Assembly (NCBI RefSeq): GCF_026239655.1
Contig: NZ_JAPIVO010000007.1
Location: 248,001-312,000, forward strand
Origin: Pedobacter sp. MR2016-24
Lineage (GTDB): Bacteria > Bacteroidota > Bacteroidia > Sphingobacteriales > Sphingobacteriaceae
Direction: 5' to 3'
Length of the DNA stretch: 64,000 nucleotides
Under the pieces are notes generated by a model. It saw only the letters and a program-made list of their open reading frames with translations. It was not told where the DNA came from and did no database searches. A program made the translations under genes and the position numbers. This document shows, piece after piece, positions 16,825 to 24,739 of this stretch (the first letter of the stretch is position 1; each line of letters opens with the position of its first letter).

Positions 16825-19800
16825 TTATGAATTAAAGTCCAGGTTTAAACCAAAAGCATAACGGCGCTGGTACGGGTAAGCCGCAGCATCTGCTCCTTTG
16901 TTAATTGATTCCGGATCAACAAATTTCTTGATGGCAGAGAATTCATATAAATTTTCAGCCGTTGCGAACAAACGAAGGCGGGAGATGCTGAACTTTTTGG
17001 TCCATTGTGAAGGAAAGGTATAACCCAGGGAAACGTTTTTGATACGCAGGTAGGCGCCATTCAACAGATATTTGGTCTGCGGGATGTCCAGTCCGGACCC
17101 ATAATTGGCATCCGCAAGCCACGATTGTAATACGGGGTAATAAGAATCAGTATTGGCATCGGCCAGGCCGGCAGCGATATAGGAAGCCGAATGCTTGGCA
17201 CGTTGCTCCGGCGAGTCGGCCACTGCACGGTAGTAGTCCAGGTTCCATGGATACACATTGGCATAAGGCTGCTGGTATGGTCCCCAGAACAAATAATTAT
17301 GCGGATAGAAGTCACGCTTTAATACGCCTTGCAGGAAAACTGAAAGGTCAAATCCTCTCCAGTCCATATTCAGGTTAGCACCCACCGTATAGCGGTCGGT
17401 ACTGTTACCTATCACTTTCATATCTTTAGGATCGTTGGCACTCAGCCCTTTCTCTATCTTACCATCGCCATTCAGGTCTTTATATTTCGGCCAGCCATTT
17501 ACGATTGATAATGCACCCCAGGGAACAATTGCGCTCTGATCAAGCGCCGCAATTTCTGCGGCATTTTGAAACAGTCCATCATTTTCAAGTCCCCAGATTT
17601 CTCCGATAGTTTGTCCTTCACGGAATCCGGAAAACAGCTGCTGTTCGTTTTTAAAACGTGTAATCTTCGATTTTGAATCGGAAACAAACACTTTCGCATC
17701 AAAACTGAAGGGTTTATCACCCAGGTTGAACCTGTCTTTATAGCTTACCGAAAGCTCCCATCCCTTTGTCCGTAAATCGGCCGAATTTTGCTTAGGTACA
17801 CCCGTACCCAATACTCCAGGTAACTCCTGACCAGCGGTCAGCATGCCTTTGGTATCACGAATAAAGTAATCAAAAGTGAAAGAAAGCTTGTCATTCAGCA
17901 AGCCGATATCAGTACCCATATTCCAGGTAGATACGCGCTCCCAGGTATAAGTTTGCGGATCTACAGTTAATCCGGGAGCTCCGGTGATGACCTGATTTTG
18001 TCCGGCCCCACCAATCAGGTACGGTGACGTTCCTGTTGCCAGCGATTGAATATAGTTAAAGTTGCCCACGTTCTGGTTCCCCAGTTCACCATAGGAAGCT
18101 CTTAATTTGAAAGTGGACAGTACTGGTGCCAGGGGTTTGAAAAACTCTTCCTGGCTGGCTATCCACGCAGCTGATCCGGACGGGAAGAATCCCCAGCGGT
18201 TTTGTACAGGGAAGCGTGATGAACCGTCATAACGACCTGTCGCTTCCAGGATATACCTGTCTTTGAAGGTATAATTTAATCTTGAAAATGCAGAATTGGT
18301 AGCGTAAGCTGCGTAATCGCCATTTGCCGTTGCAGCGCCGCTGGCTAAGGATAAGTATGGCAATAGAGATGAAATCAGACCGTCTTTAGCCGCAGTAGCC
18401 GTAGCATAACTGTAATCTTCGCTATTAAAACCAACCATCGCACTGAAGGCATGATCGCCGATCGTTTTCCTGTAGGTAGTATATACGTTGAAAGCATTAT
18501 TATACAGGTAACTATTGCTTTCACTCACGGAACCTATGCCTCCTTCTTCCCGCACATCATTGGGACCGTAACCTATTTTATATTTCCGGGCGTCCATATG
18601 CGTTTTCCATAATTCACGCTTGAAAGATGCATCAGCATTTACCTGCAGGTCGCCGTTTAAAAACAGTGCAGTAGCGCTGGTAATGTTCTGGAATCCCACC
18701 ATATTCTGGAGATTAATTCCGCCATCTACCAATTTGGCTGCAAGCCGGCCTGTGGTATTGTTAGCCCAGGTGCCATCAGGGTTTTTCACCACATCTGTAG
18801 GCCTCAGGTAATAGATATCCGTTAAGTTCGAGTTCGGCAGCGCTCTTTTCGTTTCGTATACGTTGGTGTTATTGTCTAATTTCAACCAGGAAACAGGCGA
18901 GAAACCTACGCGTGATCTCAGCCCGTGACGGGCAAAGTAATCATCGGTTAATTTATTCAAACCGTTGTCTTTGCTATAATCTGCAGACAGGTAATAGGTT
19001 AAAGGTTTTTCATTGATGGTGGCTCCGCCAGACAGGGTTAAGGTATGACTGGTAGACATACTGGAGTTGTTTAGGAAGTAATCATACCAGTTGTTACTGC
19101 CCATATAGTCCCATTTAGTAGGATCATTGGGATTGATCCTTGTATCAGGAATAGCAGGGTTATCAGAGCGTTCTTTTGCCCAGCGATAGTATTCGTCTGA
19201 ATAATTTACATAATCCCAGGGCGTATTATCGGTAGATGTTTCCAGTACCCGCGAGAAAATATATGGATCTGTTACTGGTTTTGGAAGCAAAGTTGGTCTT
19301 CCGAATGAAGTGAAAGTATTATAACTGACTACATTGTGGCCGGCCAGCCCTTGCCTTGTAGTAATGAGGATAACGCCAAATGAAGCCCTTGCACCATAGA
19401 TAGCTGCCGATGCGGCATCCCGTAATACTGTAAATGAAGTAATATCTGAAGGCGTTAACCTTAGCATATCGTCGTTACTTGTTGCAGGGATTCCATCAAT
19501 CACAATGAGTGGTGATCCGCCGTTGATGGAGGTAAAACCCCGGATATTGATATTGGGCACAGCTCCCGGTCCCCCACCAGCATAGGTGATGTTCAAACCG
19601 GGACTTATCCCCTGCAAACCAGCGGCAGCACTAACCAGGGGTCTGGATTCCAGCTGTTTTCCAGAGATCTGGTCGACTGCACCTGCGATGTTTATTTTTT
19701 TCTTGGTACCAAAACCGACCACCACTACCTCGTCAAGGTTCGCATAGTCGGATGCCATCTTTACATTAATTGTTGTACGGGTGCCTACGGTAATTTCCTG

Positions 19801-20040
19801 CTGTTTATAGCCCATATAGGAAAACACCAGAACCGAGGTTGATTTCAGATCACTGATGGTGTATGCGCCATCGATGTTGGTAGCAAGGCGCACATTGGTT
19901 CCTTTTACATTTATGTTTACGGCAGGGATAGTCTCTCCTGTTTTTTCATCAGAGACCACGCCTTTTACGGCGATGCCCTGGGCAAAGACAGATGCTGAGG
20001 TGAACAGGAGGAAGAGCATCCAAAGTAGTTTTCTTTTCAT
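16825..20040 (-). CDS. SusC/RagA family TonB-linked outer membrane receptor (no STN domain)
   Basis: A 1071-residue outer-membrane transporter. Residues 1-20 are a signal peptide. A carboxypeptidase-D-like domain (about 22-100) is followed by the plug (about 105-230, with LDEVVVVGFGTKKK and VFRDAASAAIYG-like segment VLRDAASAAIYGARAS) and a 22-strand barrel ending in aromatic-rich YAFGLNLDF. Unlike the other two receptors here it has no STN domain and no adjacent sigma/FecR genes. It is divergent from a TetR-type regulator with a 244-base intergenic region, so control is probably through that repressor. First gene of the SusC/SusD/phosphodiesterase operon. Confidence 0.96.
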   Translation of the reverse strand: MKRKLLWMLFLLFTSASVFAQGIAVKGVVSDEKTGETIPAVNINVKGTNVRLATNIDGAYTISDLKSTSVLVFSYMGYKQQEITVGTRTTINVKMASDYANLDEVVVVGFGTKKKINIAGAVDQISGKQLESRPLVSAAAGLQGISPGLNITYAGGGPGAVPNINIRGFTSINGGSPLIVIDGIPATSNDDMLRLTPSDITSFTVLRDAASAAIYGARASFGVILITTRQGLAGHNVVSYNTFTSFGRPTLLPKPVTDPYIFSRVLETSTDNTPWDYVNYSDEYYRWAKERSDNPAIPDTRINPNDPTKWDYMGSNNWYDYFLNNSSMSTSHTLTLSGGATINEKPLTYYLSADYSKDNGLNKLTDDYFARHGLRSRVGFSPVSWLKLDNNTNVYETKRALPNSNLTDIYYLRPTDVVKNPDGTWANNTTGRLAAKLVDGGINLQNMVGFQNITSATALFLNGDLQVNADASFKRELWKTHMDARKYKIGYGPNDVREEGGIGSVSESNSYLYNNAFNVYTTYRKTIGDHAFSAMVGFNSEDYSYATATAAKDGLISSLLPYLSLASGAATANGDYAAYATNSAFSRLNYTFKDRYILEATGRYDGSSRFPVQNRWGFFPSGSAAWIASQEEFFKPLAPVLSTFKLRASYGELGNQNVGNFNYIQSLATGTSPYLIGGAGQNQVITGAPGLTVDPQTYTWERVSTWNMGTDIGLLNDKLSFTFDYFIRDTKGMLTAGQELPGVLGTGVPKQNSADLRTKGWELSVSYKDRFNLGDKPFSFDAKVFVSDSKSKITRFKNEQQLFSGFREGQTIGEIWGLENDGLFQNAAEIAALDQSAIVPWGALSIVNGWPKYKDLNGDGKIEKGLSANDPKDMKVIGNSTDRYTVGANLNMDWRGFDLSVFLQGVLKRDFYPHNYLFWGPYQQPYANVYPWNLDYYRAVADSPEQRAKHSASYIAAGLADANTDSYYPVLQSWLADANYGSGLDIPQTKYLLNGAYLRIKNVSLGYTFPSQWTKKFSISRLRLFATAENLYEFSAIKKFVDPESINKGADAAAYPYQRRYAFGLNLDFNS

Positions 20041-20065
20041 AATGATTCATTTTTTTTAGGGTCAT

Positions 20066-20083
20066 GAAGCTTTTTCAAGCTTC
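20066..20083 (-). promoter_or_regulatory. Small hairpin in the SusC leader
   Basis: A 7-bp perfect inverted repeat (GAAGCTT / AAGCTTC, loop TTTC) lies 26-43 bases upstream of the SusC start codon at 20040. On the SusC transcript it would form a hairpin in the leader. There is no U-run after it in the minus direction, so it is not a terminator; role unknown. Confidence 0.3.
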
Positions 20084-20220
20084 CGGAGGTGTGATATTGG
20101 TGTGTGCAAATGATTGGCTTTTGATTTGACATGTCTTTTAACGGCAGTAAAATTGCCTATATCATGTTAATGGGAGGTTACCAAAAAATTAAAAGATTAA
20201 TTGAACATACAGTCAATCTA

Positions 20221-20275
20221 TTATTATTTGGATTTGCAGATTTCTTTTCAGTAGTTTGTCGAATCCAAATAATAA
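20221..20275. promoter_or_regulatory. Long inverted repeat between divergent TetR and SusC genes
   Basis: Two perfect 14-bp arms, TTATTATTTGGATT (20221-20234) and AATCCAAATAATAA (20262-20275), are separated by 27 bases and end 9 bases before the TetR start codon. The spacing is wide for a single TetR operator, but each arm could be bound by one dimer, or the repeat could form a hairpin in the TetR leader. Its position suits autoregulation of TetR and control of the SusC operon. Confidence 0.6.
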
Positions 20276-20284
20276 CGGAACGAA

Positions 20285-20920
20285 ATGGGGAGAAAAAGTC
20301 TTAAGGAAACAAGACAACAGGAGATTATCAAGATATTCTATAAGGTTGCGAAAAAGGAAGGTTATGAAAATACCTCCATAGCGAAGATTGCCAAAGTGAT
20401 GGATATTAATCCCAGCCTGATTATACACTACTTTGAGACCAAGGAAGATTTAACTTACGCCCTGATTGATCATATACTGGACAGGTACCTGTTGATTTAT
20501 ACGATCAAACACCGGGAGCAGGTAACGCTGGAGGACTTACAGCATACGATAGAGATGTTGTTTTCAAAAAAATGGAATCTGCTTTTTGATGATGGTCTGT
20601 TCTACACTTTCTATGCCCTGTGTTTCCGTGAAAAAAGAATAAAATCCAAATATAAAGTGATCCTGGATTCGCTGCGGGCAGGTTTGGCGACAATGATTGA
20701 ACAGTGTAATGCCGGGGGATTAACAACAATAGCAGATCCGCAAACTACCGCTGATTATATTTTTGTGATGGTAGACGGTGCCTATTTTTACCTGTCGCTC
20801 GAAAGTGATAAAGTAGCCTATGCAGAACGACTGGATTATTACAAGCAAAAGGCGTATGAAACTTTAGGTATTGCACACCTACTGTTTGCTACCTCTCCTG
20901 TTCCAGAACAATCTGCCTAA
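20285..20920 (+). CDS. TetR/AcrR family transcriptional regulator
   Basis: The protein has 211 residues. The N-terminal helix-turn-helix spans about residues 10-57, with the recognition part TSIAKIAKVMDINPSLIIHYFETKEDL. The NPSLIIHYF-x-x-K-x-x-L pattern is the classic TetR signature and resembles the BetI-like branch. Residues 60-200 form the helical ligand-binding and dimer domain. It is transcribed away from the SusC/SusD/phosphodiesterase operon and is its likely repressor. Its last 42 bases overlap the convergent end of a small membrane protein gene on the other strand. Confidence 0.92.
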   Translation: MGRKSLKETRQQEIIKIFYKVAKKEGYENTSIAKIAKVMDINPSLIIHYFETKEDLTYALIDHILDRYLLIYTIKHREQVTLEDLQHTIEMLFSKKWNLLFDDGLFYTFYALCFREKRIKSKYKVILDSLRAGLATMIEQCNAGGLTTIADPQTTADYIFVMVDGAYFYLSLESDKVAYAERLDYYKQKAYETLGIAHLLFATSPVPEQSA

Positions 20921-21139
20921 TGTGAAGATGCCGATAAACATCCAAAGTAAGTTCGCTGCTGCATTGGGAAGATCGCTGGCGTCTATAGCGGTGACGCTGA
21001 GGCAAAATCCACCGAAGATATTCAGTAGCTGGAAAGCCAGAGATTCTGCACTGATCATCTTGGCACTTACTAAAAGATAACCTAAGGTACATAATAGAGC
21101 CCCCAGCCAGCCTATACTGGTCAATACTGTTTTTGGCAT
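20879..21139 (-). CDS. CBU_0592-type small membrane protein
   Basis: An 86-residue protein with three membrane helices (about 5-25, 32-52 and 58-78). The pattern IGWLGALLCTLGYLLVS, then LAFQLLNIFGG, matches the small CBU_0592 family of bacterial membrane proteins, function unknown. Its 3' end overlaps the end of the TetR gene on the opposite strand by 42 bases. No close upstream partner: the next gene on this strand begins 135 bases away. Confidence 0.7.
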   Translation of the reverse strand: MPKTVLTSIGWLGALLCTLGYLLVSAKMISAESLAFQLLNIFGGFCLSVTAIDASDLPNAAANLLWMFIGIFTLGRLFWNRRGSKQ

Positions 21140-21274
21140 TTTAGTAATTTATAAAATGCAAAAATAGAGATTGCTTGTTAAGCTATTGTGAAGTTATGTG
21201 TTATGCACCTGAATTTGTTGTAAAGCTGAAGAGTAGAATAAAATCATCAAGCCATAGGATTGAAATACAACATT

Positions 21275-21745
21275 TCAAGGAAGAATTTTATTATTCTGAT
21301 TTTCTGCATACTCCTTTATGATGGTATTACGATTGATCAGCAGCTCTTTCATATATTTCTTAAGAAAAAGGTAATCAGCAATCTTCCCCAGAATTCCTAA
21401 CGGCGATGTATAAGAGAAAATATCAATCATATTTGTTCCGTTACCTGCGGGTTCGAATTGATGTACGTGCTGGAATGATTTGAATGCACCTTTAACCATC
21501 TCATCAGTAAACGAATTTGGTTTATCGAACGTAGTAATCCTGGACGTCAGCTCCTGAAAAAAGCCGAAATGTTTAGCGCGCCAGGTAACAGATTCACCAA
21601 GTTCTATCAATCCAGACATTCTACCGGCCACAACTTTTTCATGGGTATGCTGTGTAGAAATCTGGTGTAAATCGATGTTTCTGGAAAGATCAAATAAGAT
21701 CTCTGGTTTTGCATGAATAAATGTAGTTAGATATATTGTTGGCAT
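21275..21745 (-). CDS. SRPBCC family protein (START/Bet v 1-like fold)
   Basis: A 156-residue soluble protein. It begins with a beta strand and the helix AKPEILFDLSRNIDLH, which is the usual start of the hydrophobic ligand-binding SRPBCC fold, and continues with GESVTWRAKHFGFFQELTSRITTFDKP and SFQHVHQFE strands. The C-terminal long helix (about 125-150) closes the cavity. Related proteins are annotated as cell-division-inhibitor-like or polyketide-cyclase-like. It starts 11 bases after the toxin gene stop, so it may be transcribed with the toxin-antitoxin pair, although no functional link is known. Confidence 0.75.
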   Translation of the reverse strand: MPTIYLTTFIHAKPEILFDLSRNIDLHQISTQHTHEKVVAGRMSGLIELGESVTWRAKHFGFFQELTSRITTFDKPNSFTDEMVKGAFKSFQHVHQFEPAGNGTNMIDIFSYTSPLGILGKIADYLFLKKYMKELLINRNTIIKEYAENQNNKILP

Positions 21746-21756
21746 AGATGGTAGTA

Positions 21757-22059
21757 TTAAAGAAAACGCCTATTCTTCTTCAAACTTTGCCTGTTATCGA
21801 TAAAAGTCACTAGTTCAAGCAAACCTTTCTTAGGTTTTATCCGGTAAATTACCGAAATATGGGGAATAATTACACCAATATAAGTATTTTTAGTTTTGTA
21901 GGTTCTGCGAGCAATAAAAGGTTCAGCACCCAAAATGTCGAGATATTGGAATACTTTAGCAACAAACTTGTCAACTTCAGTCTGAGTCCAATTATTTCTG
22001 AGATAATCGATATTTCGCTGAAAAGTTTCACCAGCCTTTTGGGACCAAATGATTGTCAT
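21757..22059 (-). CDS. ParE/RelE superfamily toxin
   Basis: A 100-residue protein with the compact RelE/ParE fold: an N-terminal strand and helix (WSQKAGETFQRNIDYLRNNW), a second helix, and three C-terminal strands with FIARRTYKTKN and ISVIYRIKP segments. The basic residues in the last strands fit a toxin that acts on ribosome-bound mRNA (RelE) or gyrase (ParE); sequence alone does not separate the two. Its start overlaps the antitoxin stop by one base (TAATG), the standard arrangement for type II toxin-antitoxin pairs. Confidence 0.85.
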   Translation of the reverse strand: MTIIWSQKAGETFQRNIDYLRNNWTQTEVDKFVAKVFQYLDILGAEPFIARRTYKTKNTYIGVIIPHISVIYRIKPKKGLLELVTFIDNRQSLKKNRRFL

Positions 22060-22283
22060 TATTTATATCCAAATCTTTTCTTTGCCTCTTCGTGACTAAA
22101 AAAATTTCCGTTGTCAAGCTGATTCAATCCTTCTGTAACATCATTCTGCTGACCCTTACTTAAGCCATCAAACCAATCCATGTCTCTGCTATTAATAAGT
22201 GATTTAATATCTTTGATAAGATTAACATCATTAGAATTGATAATCTGCTGCAAAACATTAAGTTTCTCTGCCTGTATATTCAT
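22059..22283 (-). CDS. Type II antitoxin partner of ParE/RelE toxin
   Basis: A 74-residue acidic protein. The N-terminal helical part (AEKLNVLQQIINSNDVNLIKDIKSLI) would dimerise and the C-terminal GNFFSHEEAKKRFGYK tail would wrap the toxin; this S-H-E-E-A-x-K-R-F pattern is typical of Bacteroidota antitoxins of this class. There is no obvious DNA-binding domain in the N terminus apart from the helices. It precedes the toxin with a one-base overlap. Confidence 0.82.
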   Translation of the reverse strand: MNIQAEKLNVLQQIINSNDVNLIKDIKSLINSRDMDWFDGLSKGQQNDVTEGLNQLDNGNFFSHEEAKKRFGYK

Positions 22284-22469
22284 AAGAGTAAATTTAATGA
22301 AAATCTAAATAGAAACGAAAACTGTTCTTTGATATTTTTGCTAACCAGACATTTTAAAGATGCAAATGTTCGATTGTTTTGCAATTATTGGCAATTGTAA
22401 ATGGAGATCGTTAGTATGCATTACAAAACATAAGAATTAACCGTAATTTAGCGTATTAAACTCTTCAAG

Positions 22470-22652
22470 ATGAACTATTCAGAACTGGCATTTACTGATG
22501 CCATCAAAAATTTGCAAGACCGGCTTGGAAGCAGACTGAGTTACGAAAGAATGGAGAAAGCAAGCTTCGTGGATGGTTTAACGGATTATGAGACAGGATA
22601 TATTGCTCAGATTGACAGTTTCTACCTGGCATCTATAGGAGAAAATGCTTAA
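22470..22652 (+). pseudogene. N-terminal fragment of a pyridoxamine 5'-phosphate oxidase-family flavoprotein
   Basis: A 60-residue frame whose whole length matches the start of the large pyridoxamine-phosphate-oxidase-like proteins: LAFTDAIKNLQDRLGSRLSY, then a GLTDYETGYIAQIDSFYLASIGEN segment. In intact members the GEN motif is followed by G-x-P-Y-x-Q-H-R-G and more than 100 further residues. Here a stop follows GENA directly and nothing resembling the flavin-binding remainder lies downstream. It is therefore a truncated gene, probably deleted on its 3' side next to the locus ending at 22733. Confidence 0.7.
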
Positions 22653-22732
22653 AACACTGAAAGAAAAGCTTAAATAGTATTTTCGCATCATCTTAAATGC
22701 CTTACTTTCTACTCAAATAAAGCGATCTGATC

Positions 22733-23686
22733 CTACATGAAGCTGTCTTCTTCCCTATAGGCCTGAATCACGCGCAGTTCTCCGGCTTTACCAGCTAATG
22801 AATTGCCGTGCTCCATCCCCATTACCCCTTTGTAACCTTTCTCATAGAGGTGCTTGAACAAGTTTTTATAGTTGATCTCTCCGGTGGTAGGTTCCTTTCT
22901 GCCCGGATTATCACCAATCTGTATATAGGCAATTTCATCCCAGCAGCGGTCGATATTGACCATCAGGTTACCTTCTGTTTTTTGCATATGGTAAATGTCA
23001 TACAGGATTTTACAGGAAGGGCTGTTGACGGCTTTACACAAACTGTAAGTTTCATGCGTCTGTTGTAAGAATAACTCTGGTGTATCACTTAAGGTCTCCA
23101 ATACCATGATCAGGCCATGAGGCTCAAAGATTTCGGCACCAGCACGCATGGCATCTACCACATTAGCCATTTGCAGACCGTATGGCAGCTTCCTTTCATA
23201 AAAGCCGGGTACAACTGTCAGCCACTTGGCGTTACAGCGTTTGGCGGCCTCTACGGAGTTTTTACAGGTGGCTATAAATTTATCTTTGAACTCCTTTTTT
23301 CCGGTAGTGAGTGAAGTTTTCCAGTTGTCGCCTCCATCCACAACGAACACCCCCATGCGCATACCAAGCTTAGCGAGCAGGTTTCCTATTTTTTCCTGTT
23401 CATCTTTAGCACGACCGAGGTAACCATTGTCTTCAATGGAGCGGAAACCCTGATCATACATAAACCTGATCTGGTCGAGGAAGTTTTTGCCGGCATGACC
23501 GGCGAACATCCCCTCATGAGGGGCATAATCCATGTTGAAGGTTTTACCGGCTGCTGTACCTGCGTCTTGATTTCTCAGGGCATCCTGACTAACCAGGCCT
23601 GCAGGGTGAGTACCAGCCAGCGCCGGAGCTGCCAGTACAGTACCGGTTGCAATCAAACTATGTTTTAGAAAATCTATCCTGTTCAT
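22733..23686 (-). CDS. Hydroxypyruvate isomerase-like TIM-barrel protein (sugar isomerase/epimerase family)
   Basis: A 317-residue protein with a putative export signal (residues 1-25) and a xylose-isomerase-like TIM barrel. Four likely metal ligands can be placed: Glu197 (VLETLSDTP), Asp230 (LYDIYHMQ), Gln256 (YIQIGDNPGR) and Glu292 (GMEHGNS). Their spacing equals that of hydroxypyruvate isomerase. It would isomerise or epimerise a keto sugar or a 2-keto acid outside the cytoplasm. It is the last gene of the sigma/FecR/SusC/SusD locus, 27 bases after ApbE, and together with the Gfo/Idh/MocA enzyme suggests an oxidation-isomerisation route. Product not predictable. Confidence 0.87.
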   Translation of the reverse strand: MNRIDFLKHSLIATGTVLAAPALAGTHPAGLVSQDALRNQDAGTAAGKTFNMDYAPHEGMFAGHAGKNFLDQIRFMYDQGFRSIEDNGYLGRAKDEQEKIGNLLAKLGMRMGVFVVDGGDNWKTSLTTGKKEFKDKFIATCKNSVEAAKRCNAKWLTVVPGFYERKLPYGLQMANVVDAMRAGAEIFEPHGLIMVLETLSDTPELFLQQTHETYSLCKAVNSPSCKILYDIYHMQKTEGNLMVNIDRCWDEIAYIQIGDNPGRKEPTTGEINYKNLFKHLYEKGYKGVMGMEHGNSLAGKAGELRVIQAYREEDSFM

Positions 23687-23713
23687 ATCTAATTTTATTA
23701 ATTGTTCGCCGGT

Positions 23714-24718
23714 CTAATTTACCAGCATTTTTTTAAATCCCACGGTCATCGTGTCTTTTATTGCCTGACCTTTCCGCTGATAGATCATATAGGCTTCCAT
23801 ATCTTTTCTGGCCTTTACAAAAGCCAGTGCTTCTGGCACAGTCATCGCCATCAGGGCATTGTCGTAGCCATCAGCAGTGATGGCATCTTTCGCAAAAACA
23901 GTCACGCTGATCATTTCGGTATCCAGTGGAAAACCTGTCTTCGGATCAATCAGGTGAGAGATTTTTCTGCCACCAAACTGCAGGTATTTCTGGTAGTTAC
24001 CAGAGGTGGTCAGCGCCGCATTTGTAAAGCCGATGACGTGTTTGATCTTTACTCCGGATGCGTCATTTTCCAGTGGTCCTTCTATCCCAATCCGGAACAT
24101 ATTGCCATCCGGTTTTACACCCCTTACCCGGAGCTCCCCACCAATTTCCACGACAAAAGAACTGATGCCTTTACGTGCTAAAAAATCAGCAAGGAGATCA
24201 ACAGTGTATCCCTGGGCAATCCCGTTAAGGTCGACCGTTACCTCCGGCTTCAGCTTGTTCAATTGCATTCCTGTCAGCTGTAAATGCTCCATCCCGACGT
24301 TCTCTAACAATCCCTTCACTGCAGCACTGTCTGGAAATTGCTGCAGACCATCGGGACCGAATCCCCAGGCCCTTACCAGCGGTGCAACGGTCACATCAAA
24401 TTTGCCACGGGTGTCTTTTGAAATCTCAAATGAGCGTTCCATTACAGCTTTAAAATGCCGATCGATCATTAAACCTTTTGTTGAGTGATTAAATGTATTG
24501 ATTTGAGAATAAGATTTATATAGTGACATAGAAGAATCTACCAACGACAAAAGGCTGTCTATTTCACCTTCAGACACCTTGAGCTTTACAGCAAAGTACC
24601 TGATAGAATATTCCGTTCCCTGCGCAAAACCACGAAGCACAAATTGCTGCTGCGGCTCCTCTTTTACAAGAAGAGCCAGCAGCAAACTGAAGCATAAAAG
24701 GACGGTCCTGATCAACAC
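23714..24718 (-). CDS. apbE: FAD:protein FMN transferase (ApbE family)
   Basis: A 334-residue protein with an N-terminal hydrophobic signal or anchor (residues 4-18) and no lipobox cysteine. ApbE enzymes move FMN from FAD to a Thr/Ser in secreted target proteins. The family motifs are present: DVTVAPLVRAWGFG (108-121), VDLNGIAQGYTVD (162-174), EIGGELRVRG (191-200), HLIDPKTGFP (255-264) and the metal/FAD site TADGYDNAL (281-289). It lies 21 bases after the Gfo/Idh/MocA gene. No protein in this window shows an obvious flavinylation motif, so its target is unknown; its place in a SusC/SusD operon is unusual. Confidence 0.93.
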   Translation of the reverse strand: MLIRTVLLCFSLLLALLVKEEPQQQFVLRGFAQGTEYSIRYFAVKLKVSEGEIDSLLSLVDSSMSLYKSYSQINTFNHSTKGLMIDRHFKAVMERSFEISKDTRGKFDVTVAPLVRAWGFGPDGLQQFPDSAAVKGLLENVGMEHLQLTGMQLNKLKPEVTVDLNGIAQGYTVDLLADFLARKGISSFVVEIGGELRVRGVKPDGNMFRIGIEGPLENDASGVKIKHVIGFTNAALTTSGNYQKYLQFGGRKISHLIDPKTGFPLDTEMISVTVFAKDAITADGYDNALMAMTVPEALAFVKARKDMEAYMIYQRKGQAIKDTMTVGFKKMLVN

Positions 24719-24739
24719 TTTTTCGCTGAATTTATGTTT

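Noticed and set aside
16845..17720. Minus-strand frames in other phases inside SusC
   Set aside because: They are out-of-phase shadows of the receptor gene with basic, low-complexity translations.
23702..24488. Long plus-strand frames across apbE
   Set aside because: They are antisense to a gene with all ApbE motifs and their translations show no domain.
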